Source: Alphaproteobacteria bacterium
GTDB lineage: Bacteria; Myxococcota_A; UBA796; CAJQPC01
DNA: 64,000 bases
Assembly: GCA_020632795.1 (NCBI GenBank)
Contig: JACKEV010000006.1
Span: forward strand, 186,001-250,000
Direction of reading: 5' to 3'
The translations under genes were made by a program, and so were the position numbers. The notes under the pieces were generated by a model, which searched no databases, had not been told where the DNA came from, and saw only the letters and a program-made list of their open reading frames with translations. Below are positions 24,871 to 31,393 of the stretch, one piece after another (the first letter of the stretch is position 1; the number at the start of each line of letters is the position of its first letter).

Positions 24871-25188
24871 TCACAAGCAGTTCTTGGAGACGCAGTCGAA
24901 CACACCGGGGCCCTTGGAGAGGGCGCACTCGCCCCAGCAGCCCAGGTCCGTGCCGCACTTCGCGGCGCACTCGATCGCCGGGCCGCCGCATCGGACCGCG
25001 CACTTGCCGGCGTCGATGGCGTAGGGCGCGACGGCCTTCGCGCCGTCCCAGATGGCGCCGCCGACGGCCTTGGCGGTGTCCCAGACGCCCGCAGGCCGGA
25101 CCGCGCCGACGCCGATCGTCGGGCGCCCGGCGTAGGGGGTGCGGGGTGCGTTGAGGCTGGCGGTGGCCGACAGGGTGGGGAGCTTCAT
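24871..25188 (-). CDS. Cys-rich small protein with shared leader (candidate peptide precursor B)
   Basis: 105 residues from ATG 25188 (GGAGG ahead). Leader-like start MKLPTLSATASLNAPRTPYAGRP, a middle of small residues with two amphipathic repeats (WDTAKAVGGAI/WDGAKAVAPYAI), and a C-terminal core with eight Cys spaced CX3C-X6-CX3C-X5-C-X3-C-X10-C-X4-C. The core block CGTDLGCW with a later CV matches CGSDLICW...CV in the protein at 26200-26451, so the two have homologous cores as well as leaders. It directly follows the second PatG-like gene by 17 bases. Likely substrate of the local protease, by inference. Confidence 0.65.
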   Translation of the reverse strand: MKLPTLSATASLNAPRTPYAGRPTIGVGAVRPAGVWDTAKAVGGAIWDGAKAVAPYAIDAGKCAVRCGGPAIECAAKCGTDLGCWGECALSKGPGVFDCVSKNCL

Positions 25189-25205
25189 GATTCCTCCGTG
25201 CGGGA

Positions 25206-26189
25206 TCAGGCGTGATAGTAGTATTCGAGCATGTAGTTGCGGAGCAGGAACGGGAACTCTCCGGTGACGTCCACCGTGCAGTACCACTGCTGGGATGGGG
25301 AGCTGCCGTCCGCAGAGAGGTAGGTGTAGATGACGTCCAGCAGGTTGCGCCCGCCCTTGACCTGGGAGGGCCTCACGCTGACACCATTCAACACGAAATT
25401 GTTGTCATGGGTCATCTCATAGAGCTTGTCGTAGATGCCCATGAATCGGGTCGTGACGAAGTTGATCGCCCGGGCGCTGTCGTCGTCGCCGGTGTTGTAG
25501 GCCAGCTCCAGCATCTTGCGATACAGCTCGTGGGCGACCAGGACGTCCGGCGCGTCGGTGGAGTCCATGATCAGGTTGTCCATCACCCGATCGTCCAGCT
25601 CGTAGATGTCGGACACCAGGCCGATGGGCAGCGTCAGGTTGTGACACACCCCTGGGGGCGCGGTGCCTCCCTCCTGGCCGACCACGACCGAGCGGACGAT
25701 GGACTCGGCGCCGCGGACCGCGCCCAGCGCGGTGATGCAGGACAGGAGCGCGTCGGTGGTCGCAGGCTGCAGGATGTAGGAGTCGATGCTCTGGATCTGG
25801 AGGACCCAGCACATCTCACGGGCGATGTAGAGGTACTGCACGTTGGACAGCACGTCGAACAGGTAGCGCTGCATCGCCGGGTCGCTGTCCGGCTTGCCCG
25901 TGGGCATCGTGTAGTCAGGGATCTGGGCCAGCTCCATCTCCACGCTCTGGGAGGGGATGCGGGCCTGGATGGTGCCGATGATGTAGATCGGGTGGGCGCT
26001 CGGGCTCTCGGTCGCCGCAGCGCCGCCGCAGCCACAGTCGCCATCCCCGCTCATGCCCACCAGGGCGTTGGAGCGGTTCGCCGGGGTGAGCGAGGCAGCG
26101 ATGAGCGCGTCGGGCCGGGGCTCCCCGGCGCGGGCCCGGGGGCTGCGGTGGGGGTGCAGCCTCGGCCGGACGAGGGGTGGAGATCGCAT
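25206..26189 (-). CDS. stand-alone PatG C-terminal-like protein (copy 2)
   Basis: 327 residues with AAGGAG six bases before ATG 26189. Residues 1-50 are Arg/Pro-rich and then rich in Ala/Ser with LIAASLTPANRS; a CGCGG motif follows near residue 53. The rest resembles the PatG D/C-terminal domains of cyanobactin maturation proteases: HPIYIIGTIQARIP, a CWVLQIQSIDSYILQP stretch, YRKMLELAYNTGDDDSARAINFVTTRF and a final WYCTVDVTGEFPFLLRNYML. In cyanobactin PatG this region is fused after a subtilisin domain; here it stands alone, and the subtilisin is encoded separately at 27555. The function of the region is unknown even in cyanobacteria. It is similar to copy 1 over its full length. Family identity is from memory of the conserved blocks. 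Confidence 0.7.
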   Translation of the reverse strand: MRSPPLVRPRLHPHRSPRARAGEPRPDALIAASLTPANRSNALVGMSGDGDCGCGGAAATESPSAHPIYIIGTIQARIPSQSVEMELAQIPDYTMPTGKPDSDPAMQRYLFDVLSNVQYLYIAREMCWVLQIQSIDSYILQPATTDALLSCITALGAVRGAESIVRSVVVGQEGGTAPPGVCHNLTLPIGLVSDIYELDDRVMDNLIMDSTDAPDVLVAHELYRKMLELAYNTGDDDSARAINFVTTRFMGIYDKLYEMTHDNNFVLNGVSVRPSQVKGGRNLLDVIYTYLSADGSSPSQQWYCTVDVTGEFPFLLRNYMLEYYYHA

Positions 26190-26199
26190 CGTTCGCTCC

Positions 26200-26451
26200 T
26201 TACGTGGTGGAGGCTGAGGCCTTGAAGCAGGCCTCCACGCAGGGGTAGGCCCCGGGGGCCTTGCCGCGCCAGCAGATGAGATCGGAGCCGCACGCGGTGA
26301 AGTACTGGTCCGCGAGGGTGCCCACGCAGCCCTCCAGGCAGCCGGAGGCCATCATCGGACGGAGGCCGGCGGCGGCGCGGCCGGGAGCGCCGAAGGGCTG
26401 CTGTTGAGCGGCCGAGAGGGAGCGGGAGGCGGTCAGGGTCGGCAAGGACAT
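26200..26451 (-). CDS. Cys-rich small protein with shared leader (candidate peptide precursor A)
   Basis: 83 residues from ATG 26451 (GAGG seven bases before, overlapping the stop of the gene before it). MSLPTLTASRSLSAAQQQPFGA is the clearest form of the shared leader; PGRAAAGLRP follows, then a core with six Cys in CX3C-X10-C-X5-C-X10-C-X3-C spacing ending CVEACF. The core block CGSDLICW aligns with CGTDLGCW in the gene at 24871-25188. It sits 8 bases after the first PatG-like gene, so each PatG-like gene is followed directly by at least one such peptide gene. Confidence 0.65.
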   Translation of the reverse strand: MSLPTLTASRSLSAAQQQPFGAPGRAAAGLRPMMASGCLEGCVGTLADQYFTACGSDLICWRGKAPGAYPCVEACFKASASTT

Positions 26452-26459
26452 CGGCGACC

Positions 26460-27416
26460 TCAGGGGTGCGGGTAGTAGGGGGAGAGCGGAGCCACCATGA
26501 AGGGGAACTGGCCGGTGGTGTCCACCTTGCAGCTCCACTGGATGCGCACCTGGGTGACCCGCTGGGTGAAGTGCATGACCACCTCGACGATCTCGCGCAC
26601 GCCCTGGACGTCGGCCTTGCGCGCCGTGATCGAGCTGAACGAGTAGGGCCCGGTGCCGTCGTTGAGGAGCTGATCGACGATGGTGTAGATGTTCGGGTAT
26701 CTCAACATCAGGTAGTTGATGGCGCGGTGCTCGGGGGTGGCCCCGGCGTTGTCGCTCAGGCTCATCAGCTTGTTGAAGGTCGAGGCCACCGACGACACCG
26801 ACACCCCGGTCGCCCCGGAGACGCCGTTGACGAAGTCGGTCTCGGTGAAGCCGTAGAGCTGGTTGACGACCACCACCGGGAGCTGGAGACCGTTGCAGAT
26901 CTCCGGCGGCGCGACCGGCCCCCGCGAGCCGATGGCCGCGATGTAGACGATCTCGCCGGTGCGCGGCTGGATGGCGTCGACCATCTCGTTCAGCTCCGCG
27001 ATGGAGCGGGGCTTGAGGATGTAGGCGTCGACCGGCTGCGCGGGGTCGCCGCCGCGCCCGGCCGGGTTGGGGCCGGGGACCTGCATGACCCAGCAGGTGT
27101 CGCGGGCCAGGTAGACGTTGCGGCCCTGGCCCAGCACCGCGAAGGGCAGCCAGCTGTCGGGCATGACGTTCTGCAGGCGCCCGGACGCCTGGTTGAACTC
27201 CTGGGTCACGCTCCGGTTGGGGAACTGGAAGCGGAGCTGCCCGATGGCGTAGACGTGGCCCATGAAGCCTGGGGCCGGGGCGACGCCAGCACCGGAGCCA
27301 CCGCAGGCGCAGCCCTGGGGGTTGACGGGGCCGGACGCGGCGGGCGCGGGGGCGGCCGGGGCCGGGGGCGCGCTCGCGGGCTCAGGGGACGCCGGAGGGG
27401 TCGGGGGAGAGGACAT
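26460..27416 (-). CDS. stand-alone PatG C-terminal-like protein (copy 1), first gene of the operon
   Basis: 318 residues, ATG 27416 with GAGGAAG eight bases before. The first 33 residues are Pro/Ala-rich and probably disordered; a GCACGG motif follows, then the PatG-like region: HVYAIGQLRFQFPNRS, CWVMQVPGPNPAGR, DAYILKPRSIAEL, EICNGLQLPVVVVNQLYGF, HRAINYLMLRYPNIY and a closing WSCKVDTTGQFPFMV. Copy 2 has the same blocks in the same order. The CxCGG plus VYAIG opening is what links these to PatG. No subtilisin domain and no signal peptide. It opens the ten-gene run that ends at 16522. Confidence 0.7.
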   Translation of the reverse strand: MSSPPTPPASPEPASAPPAPAAPAPAASGPVNPQGCACGGSGAGVAPAPGFMGHVYAIGQLRFQFPNRSVTQEFNQASGRLQNVMPDSWLPFAVLGQGRNVYLARDTCWVMQVPGPNPAGRGGDPAQPVDAYILKPRSIAELNEMVDAIQPRTGEIVYIAAIGSRGPVAPPEICNGLQLPVVVVNQLYGFTETDFVNGVSGATGVSVSSVASTFNKLMSLSDNAGATPEHRAINYLMLRYPNIYTIVDQLLNDGTGPYSFSSITARKADVQGVREIVEVVMHFTQRVTQVRIQWSCKVDTTGQFPFMVAPLSPYYPHP

Positions 27417-27440
27417 GCTAGAGGCTTCCTCAAATCTATG

Positions 27441-27458
27441 ATTGGCGAATCAGCCAAT
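27441..27458 (-). promoter_or_regulatory. promoter region of the PatG-type operon with a palindromic operator candidate
   Basis: The palindrome ATTGGCGAATCAGCCAAT (6-base arms, 6-base spacer) lies in a conspicuously AT-rich patch 25-42 bases before the first operon start. On the minus strand, TTGACC precedes the palindrome and a CATAGAT stretch follows it, so it would sit between a -35 and a -10. An operator is the natural reading; the -10 is weak. Confidence 0.4.
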
Positions 27459-27465
27459 ACAGGTC

Positions 27466-27500
27466 AAAACGAGTCCCCTGCGCTGCCAGCGAGCGCAGGG
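27466..27500 (-). terminator. putative intrinsic terminator after the subtilisin gene
   Basis: On the minus strand a perfect 9-base stem CCCTGCGCT/AGCGCAGGG with a 7-base loop (27476-27500) is followed within a few bases by a short TTTT at 27466-27469. It lies 55 bases after the subtilisin stop and just before the operon promoter, so it would separate the two transcription units. The T-tract is short. Confidence 0.5.
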
Positions 27501-27554
27501 CAAGGAGAACGAGCCACACCAGGGAGGAGGCCACGCTACAACAGCGCCGCGCCC

Positions 27555-28427
27555 CTACACAACTCCTTGCTGGCGGAGCCTCGCCAGGCTGGCCTCGGCG
27601 TCCATCAGGGGCGGAACGATCCCCCCGCGGCGGGCCGGGGCGTAGCGCAGGGCGTCGAGCACCTGTCTGGCGGTAGCCCCTGGGACGAGGGACCACAGCA
27701 GCGCCGCAGCGCCGGCCACGAAGGGCGCTGCGACGCTGCTGCCGGTCATGTGGCGCGTTCCGCCGCCGGCCTTGAGGCTGGTGACCTGCAGGCCGGGGGC
27801 CATCAGGCCATACCGGCCCACCGAGGGCCCGAGGGTGGCGTCGGGCAGCGGGCTGCCGTGTGCGTCGCAGCCCACCACCGGCAGCACCCAGGGGTGGGCG
27901 AACAGCGGCACCGGGCCGACGTACCCCTGGTTGCCGCCCGCGGCGATGAGCAGGACCCCTCGGCGCTGGGCCTCGTCGAAGGCGGCGGTGAGCGCGGGGT
28001 GGGCCTCGAGCGCGCTGTCGGCCAGCCCGAGGCTCAGGTTCACGATCCGGGCCCCGGCGTTGAGGACATCCCGCAGGGCGGCGACCAGATCGTCGACGGT
28101 GACCTCGGGGATGACGCCCCCGGCCCCGGTGCCCTCGGCAAAGATGGGGCGGATGATCGCCGGGCAGCCCGGGGCCAGGCCGGGGGCGCCGCTGTCCCGG
28201 CTCGCCGAGACGACCCCGGCGACCACGGTGCCGTGCTGGCAGGCCATGCTGTTGTCCATGGCGCAGGCGATCCGGGGGTCGCCCTCGACCGCACGCAGGG
28301 ACGAGCCCGCGAAGCCCGGGTGCTCCAGGTCCACCGGGCCGTCGATCACCGCGACGGTCACCGAGGGGTCGCCCAGGGTGGCTGCGGTCAGGGAGCCCAG
28401 CCGGGGCAGCGAGATCGTCCAGTCCAC
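27555..28427 (-). CDS. PatA/PatG-type subtilisin-like (S8) serine protease
   Basis: About 290 residues. The catalytic triad is visible: Asp in VAVIDGPVDLEHPGF, His in CQHGTVVAGVV, Ser in MTGSSVAAPFVAG (GTS is GSS here), plus the oxyanion Asn in AAGGNQG. The IDGPVDLxHPxF block, APGCPAIIRPIF and the short length without prodomain are typical of the PatA/PatG proteases that cut cyanobactin precursor peptides, rather than of secreted digestive subtilisins; no signal peptide is present, so it is cytosolic. I prefer GTG 28427, which has GGAGG seven bases upstream; ATG 28472 in the same frame is the alternative. It lies just before the PatG-like operon and is likely its processing protease. Divergent from the thioredoxin-like gene. 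Confidence 0.82.
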   Translation of the reverse strand: MDWTISLPRLGSLTAATLGDPSVTVAVIDGPVDLEHPGFAGSSLRAVEGDPRIACAMDNSMACQHGTVVAGVVSASRDSGAPGLAPGCPAIIRPIFAEGTGAGGVIPEVTVDDLVAALRDVLNAGARIVNLSLGLADSALEAHPALTAAFDEAQRRGVLLIAAGGNQGYVGPVPLFAHPWVLPVVGCDAHGSPLPDATLGPSVGRYGLMAPGLQVTSLKAGGGTRHMTGSSVAAPFVAGAAALLWSLVPGATARQVLDALRYAPARRGGIVPPLMDAEASLARLRQQGVV

Positions 28428-28543
28428 CGCGAGACCTCCACCGGCGGCCTCATGCCGCGCGCGGTCGAGCATAGCCCGGCGCGGCGATGATCATGAACCG
28501 CTGGCTTCCCTCTGGCATCCAAGTGGATAAGGTGAAGGGCGTC

Positions 28544-29026
28544 ATGCTTCGTTATCTCCGGGACTGGGGTCTCTCGATCCTCGCGGCCGTGGTGGTCTTC
28601 TTCGCCATCGGCTACCTGCGCCCCGGGCCCGACCTCCCGCCGGTCGCGCCTGACTTCACCCTGGCGTCCCTGGACGGCGACCCCGTCCAGCTCTCCGCGC
28701 TGCGGGGCCAGACGGTGGTCCTCAACTTCTGGGCGCCCTGGTGCGGCCCCTGCCGCCAGGAGATCCCGGCGTTCTCGGCGTTCGCCCGTGAGCACCCCGA
28801 GATCCCGGTCTACGGCGTGGCCACCGACGGCACCCCCGCCAGCCTCCGGGCCTCTGCCCTGGATCTGGGCATCGACTACCCCGTGCTGGTCGCGGACCGC
28901 GCGACGGTGGGGGCGTACGACATCTCCACCATCCCCACCACCGTCGTCGTCGGCCCGGACGGCGCCGTCCGCGACGTGCACGTCGGCGTCATGATGGGCT
29001 GGCAGCTCGACCTGGCCACCCGGTAG
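28544..29026 (+). CDS. membrane-anchored thioredoxin-fold protein (TlpA/ResA-like)
   Basis: 160 residues: one N-terminal membrane anchor (LSILAAVVVFFAIGYL), then a thioredoxin fold with PVAPDFTLASLDGDPVQLS, the active site FWAPWCGPC near residue 67 and the cis-Pro block TIPTTVVVGPDG. This is the TlpA/ResA/DsbE type that reduces disulfides or cytochrome haem sites outside the membrane. Start at ATG 28544 behind AGGTGAAGGG; the frame is open to 28487. It lies divergent from the S8 protease, so a link to Cys-rich peptides next door is tempting, but it is on the other strand and the family is common. Confidence 0.85.
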   Translation: MLRYLRDWGLSILAAVVVFFAIGYLRPGPDLPPVAPDFTLASLDGDPVQLSALRGQTVVLNFWAPWCGPCRQEIPAFSAFAREHPEIPVYGVATDGTPASLRASALDLGIDYPVLVADRATVGAYDISTIPTTVVVGPDGAVRDVHVGVMMGWQLDLATR

Positions 29027-29057
29027 GCGCCGATCCCGCGGATGCGATAGGTAGGGG

Positions 29058-29591
29058 ATGATCGAGCGAGGACACATGGCCCCGATGACGGAGATCAACG
29101 ACGCCAGCTTCCTGGCGCGCTTCCCCAACCTTCTGACCGGCGCCGATACCCAGGACATCGCCCGCGTGGTCGGCCTGCTGCGGCACCGCACCGCCGGCGC
29201 GGGCGAGCCCCTCATCGTCCAGGGGGGCCACTCCGAGAGCCTCTTCCTGATCGTCCAGGGGCGCCTCCGCGTGCAGATCGACGCCGACGGCCGGCGGCTG
29301 CTCCTGGGCGAGGTGAAGCCCGGCGGCTGGGTCGGCGAGCTGTCCCTCATCAAGCCGGCCCCGGCCTCGGCCACGGTCACCGCGCTGGAGGACGTGCACG
29401 CCTGGGCGCTCAGCCACAAGGCCTTCGAGGTCCTGCGCCGGGAGCACCCCCGCACCGCCAGCCGCATCATCCAGACCGTCGCGCTGGCCCTGGTCGGCCG
29501 CCTTAGAAGCTCCAGCGCCCAGCTCATCCGCCAGGTCGGGCAGGGCACCTACACGCTCCAGAGCGCCGACGACACCTCCGGCATGATCTGA
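29058..29591 (+). CDS. cyclic nucleotide-binding domain protein (1)
   Basis: 177 residues built on a CNB/cap-family domain: LIVQGGHSESLFLIVQGRLRVQ, LLLGEVKPGGWVGELSLI and PASATVTALEDV give the beta-roll and the phosphate-binding cassette (GELSLI with a following xASATV; the usual Arg is replaced by Ser/Ala). A long C-terminal helix follows and there is no HTH motif, so it is not an obvious transcription factor. The start is ATG 29058 (AGGTAGGGG directly ahead) or ATG 29076. A homologous gene follows 16 bases later. Because the cassette Arg is missing, cyclic nucleotide binding is doubtful. Confidence 0.75.
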   Translation: MIERGHMAPMTEINDASFLARFPNLLTGADTQDIARVVGLLRHRTAGAGEPLIVQGGHSESLFLIVQGRLRVQIDADGRRLLLGEVKPGGWVGELSLIKPAPASATVTALEDVHAWALSHKAFEVLRREHPRTASRIIQTVALALVGRLRSSSAQLIRQVGQGTYTLQSADDTSGMI

Positions 29592-29607
29592 GAGGGGCAC
29601 CCCGTCC

Positions 29608-30162
29608 ATGAGCCTGCTGCATACCCTCGGTACGACGCCTGAGTTCGGAGACCTCACCCCCACGGAGCTGCAGGGGGTCGAGGCGGTGATGACCGTCCGG
29701 ACCTACAAGAACAACCACATCTTCATCCGCGAGGGCGAGCCCGGCGACACGCTCTACCTGATCATGGACGGCGAGGTCATCGCCACCCGCAAGGGGCGCG
29801 ACGGCGGACTGACCCAGGTGCTCGCCCGCATGGGCCCCGGCGACCTGTTCGGCATCCTGGCGCTCATCGACGACGGGCCCCGGGCGGCCTCCTGCCAGGC
29901 GCTGGGCACGGTCATCGCGGCCAGCCTGCCCCGCGATCGCTTCCTGGAGCTGTACAACGCCGACGCCCCGGCGGCCTACACCTTCCAGCACATGGTCGCG
30001 CTCCAGCTCGTCCACGACGTGCGCGTGATGAACGGCGCGCTGGTCAAGGCCATGCTCGACCACACGCCCGAGTCGATCAACGCCTCGCTCGACGGCGCCT
30101 CCTACGAGTACCGCAACCCGGACTCCGACGAGTACGAGGACGACGTCTCTACGGAGAAGTAG
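29608..30162 (+). CDS. cyclic nucleotide-binding domain protein (2)
   Basis: 184 residues with the CNB beta-roll IFIREGEPGDTLYLIMDGEVIATR, then GPGDLFGILALIDDGPRAASCQALG, where GxLALxDxxPRAAS is close to the canonical cassette and keeps the Arg that contacts the cyclic phosphate. It is the more likely cyclic-nucleotide binder of this tandem pair. A helical tail and an acidic C-terminus (DSDEYEDD) follow; no HTH is seen. Its last 14 bases overlap the end of the convergent deoxyhypusine synthase-like gene. A nucleotide cyclase exists in the window at 6769 but is not linked. Confidence 0.8.
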   Translation: MSLLHTLGTTPEFGDLTPTELQGVEAVMTVRTYKNNHIFIREGEPGDTLYLIMDGEVIATRKGRDGGLTQVLARMGPGDLFGILALIDDGPRAASCQALGTVIAASLPRDRFLELYNADAPAAYTFQHMVALQLVHDVRVMNGALVKAMLDHTPESINASLDGASYEYRNPDSDEYEDDVSTEK

Positions 30163-31330
30163 CCGCCGCCGGGCGGCAGCCCTCCAGGTCCAGGGCCGGG
30201 GAGGCGGCCTCCCGGCCGGACTTCTCCAGCCGCTGGGCGACCCCCTGGACCAGCAGCGGCCAGGCCAGGGTGGCGTCCGCCAGCACCTCCGCGAAGCGCC
30301 CGCCCTCGGACGTGGGGACGAACTTGCCCCAGCTCACCCCCTCCGAGTAGGTGCACCCGGACAGCCCGCCCCAGTGGACCGGCTCCGGGCAGATGCGCAC
30401 GCCGTAGTGGATGCGGTTCATCTTGGCGTCGAGGTTGGCGGCGCGGTTGACGTAGTCCACGAAGGGGGAGACCTGCTGGGCCCAGTTGCGGGGCACCCCC
30501 CCGCCGATGGTGAAGATGCCGATGCGGGGGCTCTTGAGCACGAAGCGGGTGAGGTGGGCGAGGTCGCGGTAGGGGTCGTAGGGCGTGCCCAGCTCGGCGA
30601 GGGCCTGGTCGAGGTCGACCTCCTGCAGGCGGCGCTCCAGGAAATACGCCGCCAGGTTGAGCCCCATCTCCGAGTCGGTGAGCGCGGGGATGTAGATGGG
30701 CACGCCTGCGTTGCGGGCGGCGACCAGCACGCCGCGCCGTCCCAGCGGGGTGAGCATCTCGCCCACCCGCTCCAGCAGCTCGCGGCTGCCGAAGGGCCGC
30801 CCCTCGAAGGTGGCGAAGGCCTTCTTGAGCATGAAGCCCACGGTGTTGAGGCTGCTCTCCAGCTCGTAGGTGTCGTAGACCCGGTTGTAGCCCTTCTGGA
30901 ACAGCTCCTCGTCGCGCAGGTTGTCGCGCGCCTTGAAGTGGGGCATCCCGGCCAGCTCCACCAGGCCGTGGGTCATCAGGGCGCCGGTGGAGACCACCGC
31001 CTGCACCCAGCCCCGCTCGATCATCGCCGTGATGATCAGGCCCATCTTGGCGACGGTCATGGCGCCGGAGAGGGTCAGGATGACCGAGCACTCGGGGTCG
31101 GTGACCATCTCGGCCAGCACCTCGGCGGCCTCGCCCAGGCGCCGGCCGTTGAATGCGGTGCGGGACATGGCCGCGAGCAGCTCATCGGCGTCACCGATGG
31201 TCCCGATGTCCAGGGACTGGAGGGGCTCCAGGCCGTCGGAGACCCCGTCTCCCAGGGCCTTCGGGTCGCGGAGGGCGTGGGCGCCCGGTTCGAAGATCGA
31301 TGCGTCTGCGGGTCTCTTGATGTCGGACAA
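30149..31330 (-). CDS. deoxyhypusine synthase family protein
   Basis: 393 residues with the family blocks CSVILTLSGAMTVAKMG, HFKARDNLRDEELFQKGYNRVYDTY, IYIPALTDSEMG, and GIFTIGGGVPRNW, where NAD contacts occur. The segment GGLSGCTYSEGVSWGKF carries the catalytic Lys (SWGK) to which spermidine's aminobutyl group is attached in eukaryotic deoxyhypusine synthase. Bacteria lack eIF5A, so the bacterial enzyme is thought to act on another amine acceptor, for example in homospermidine-type synthesis; this copy could do that. Translation starts at TTG 31330 with GGAG upstream, in a hairpin (see 31336-31366). Possibly co-transcribed with the FAD oxidoreductase upstream. Confidence 0.85.
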   Translation of the reverse strand: MSDIKRPADASIFEPGAHALRDPKALGDGVSDGLEPLQSLDIGTIGDADELLAAMSRTAFNGRRLGEAAEVLAEMVTDPECSVILTLSGAMTVAKMGLIITAMIERGWVQAVVSTGALMTHGLVELAGMPHFKARDNLRDEELFQKGYNRVYDTYELESSLNTVGFMLKKAFATFEGRPFGSRELLERVGEMLTPLGRRGVLVAARNAGVPIYIPALTDSEMGLNLAAYFLERRLQEVDLDQALAELGTPYDPYRDLAHLTRFVLKSPRIGIFTIGGGVPRNWAQQVSPFVDYVNRAANLDAKMNRIHYGVRICPEPVHWGGLSGCTYSEGVSWGKFVPTSEGGRFAEVLADATLAWPLLVQGVAQRLEKSGREAASPALDLEGCRPAAATSP

Positions 31331-31335
31331 GCTCA

Positions 31336-31366
31336 GCTCCAGGGAACATCCACAGTGTACTGGAGC
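31336..31366 (-). promoter_or_regulatory. hairpin covering the ribosome site of the deoxyhypusine synthase-like gene
   Basis: On the minus strand GCTCCAG is followed after 17 bases by CTGGAGC, and the GGAG inside the second arm is the ribosome site for the TTG start at 31330. A 7-base perfect stem that hides the only ribosome site suggests translational control, or coincidence in GC-rich DNA. Confidence 0.35.
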
Positions 31367-31393
31367 CGGCCGGCCGGTCGCAGCGGACCGCGC

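Noticed and set aside
27436..27696. Minus-strand 86-codon frame between the PatG-like and S8 genes
   Set aside because: It overlaps the end of the S8 gene in another frame and is Arg-rich without a ribosome site.
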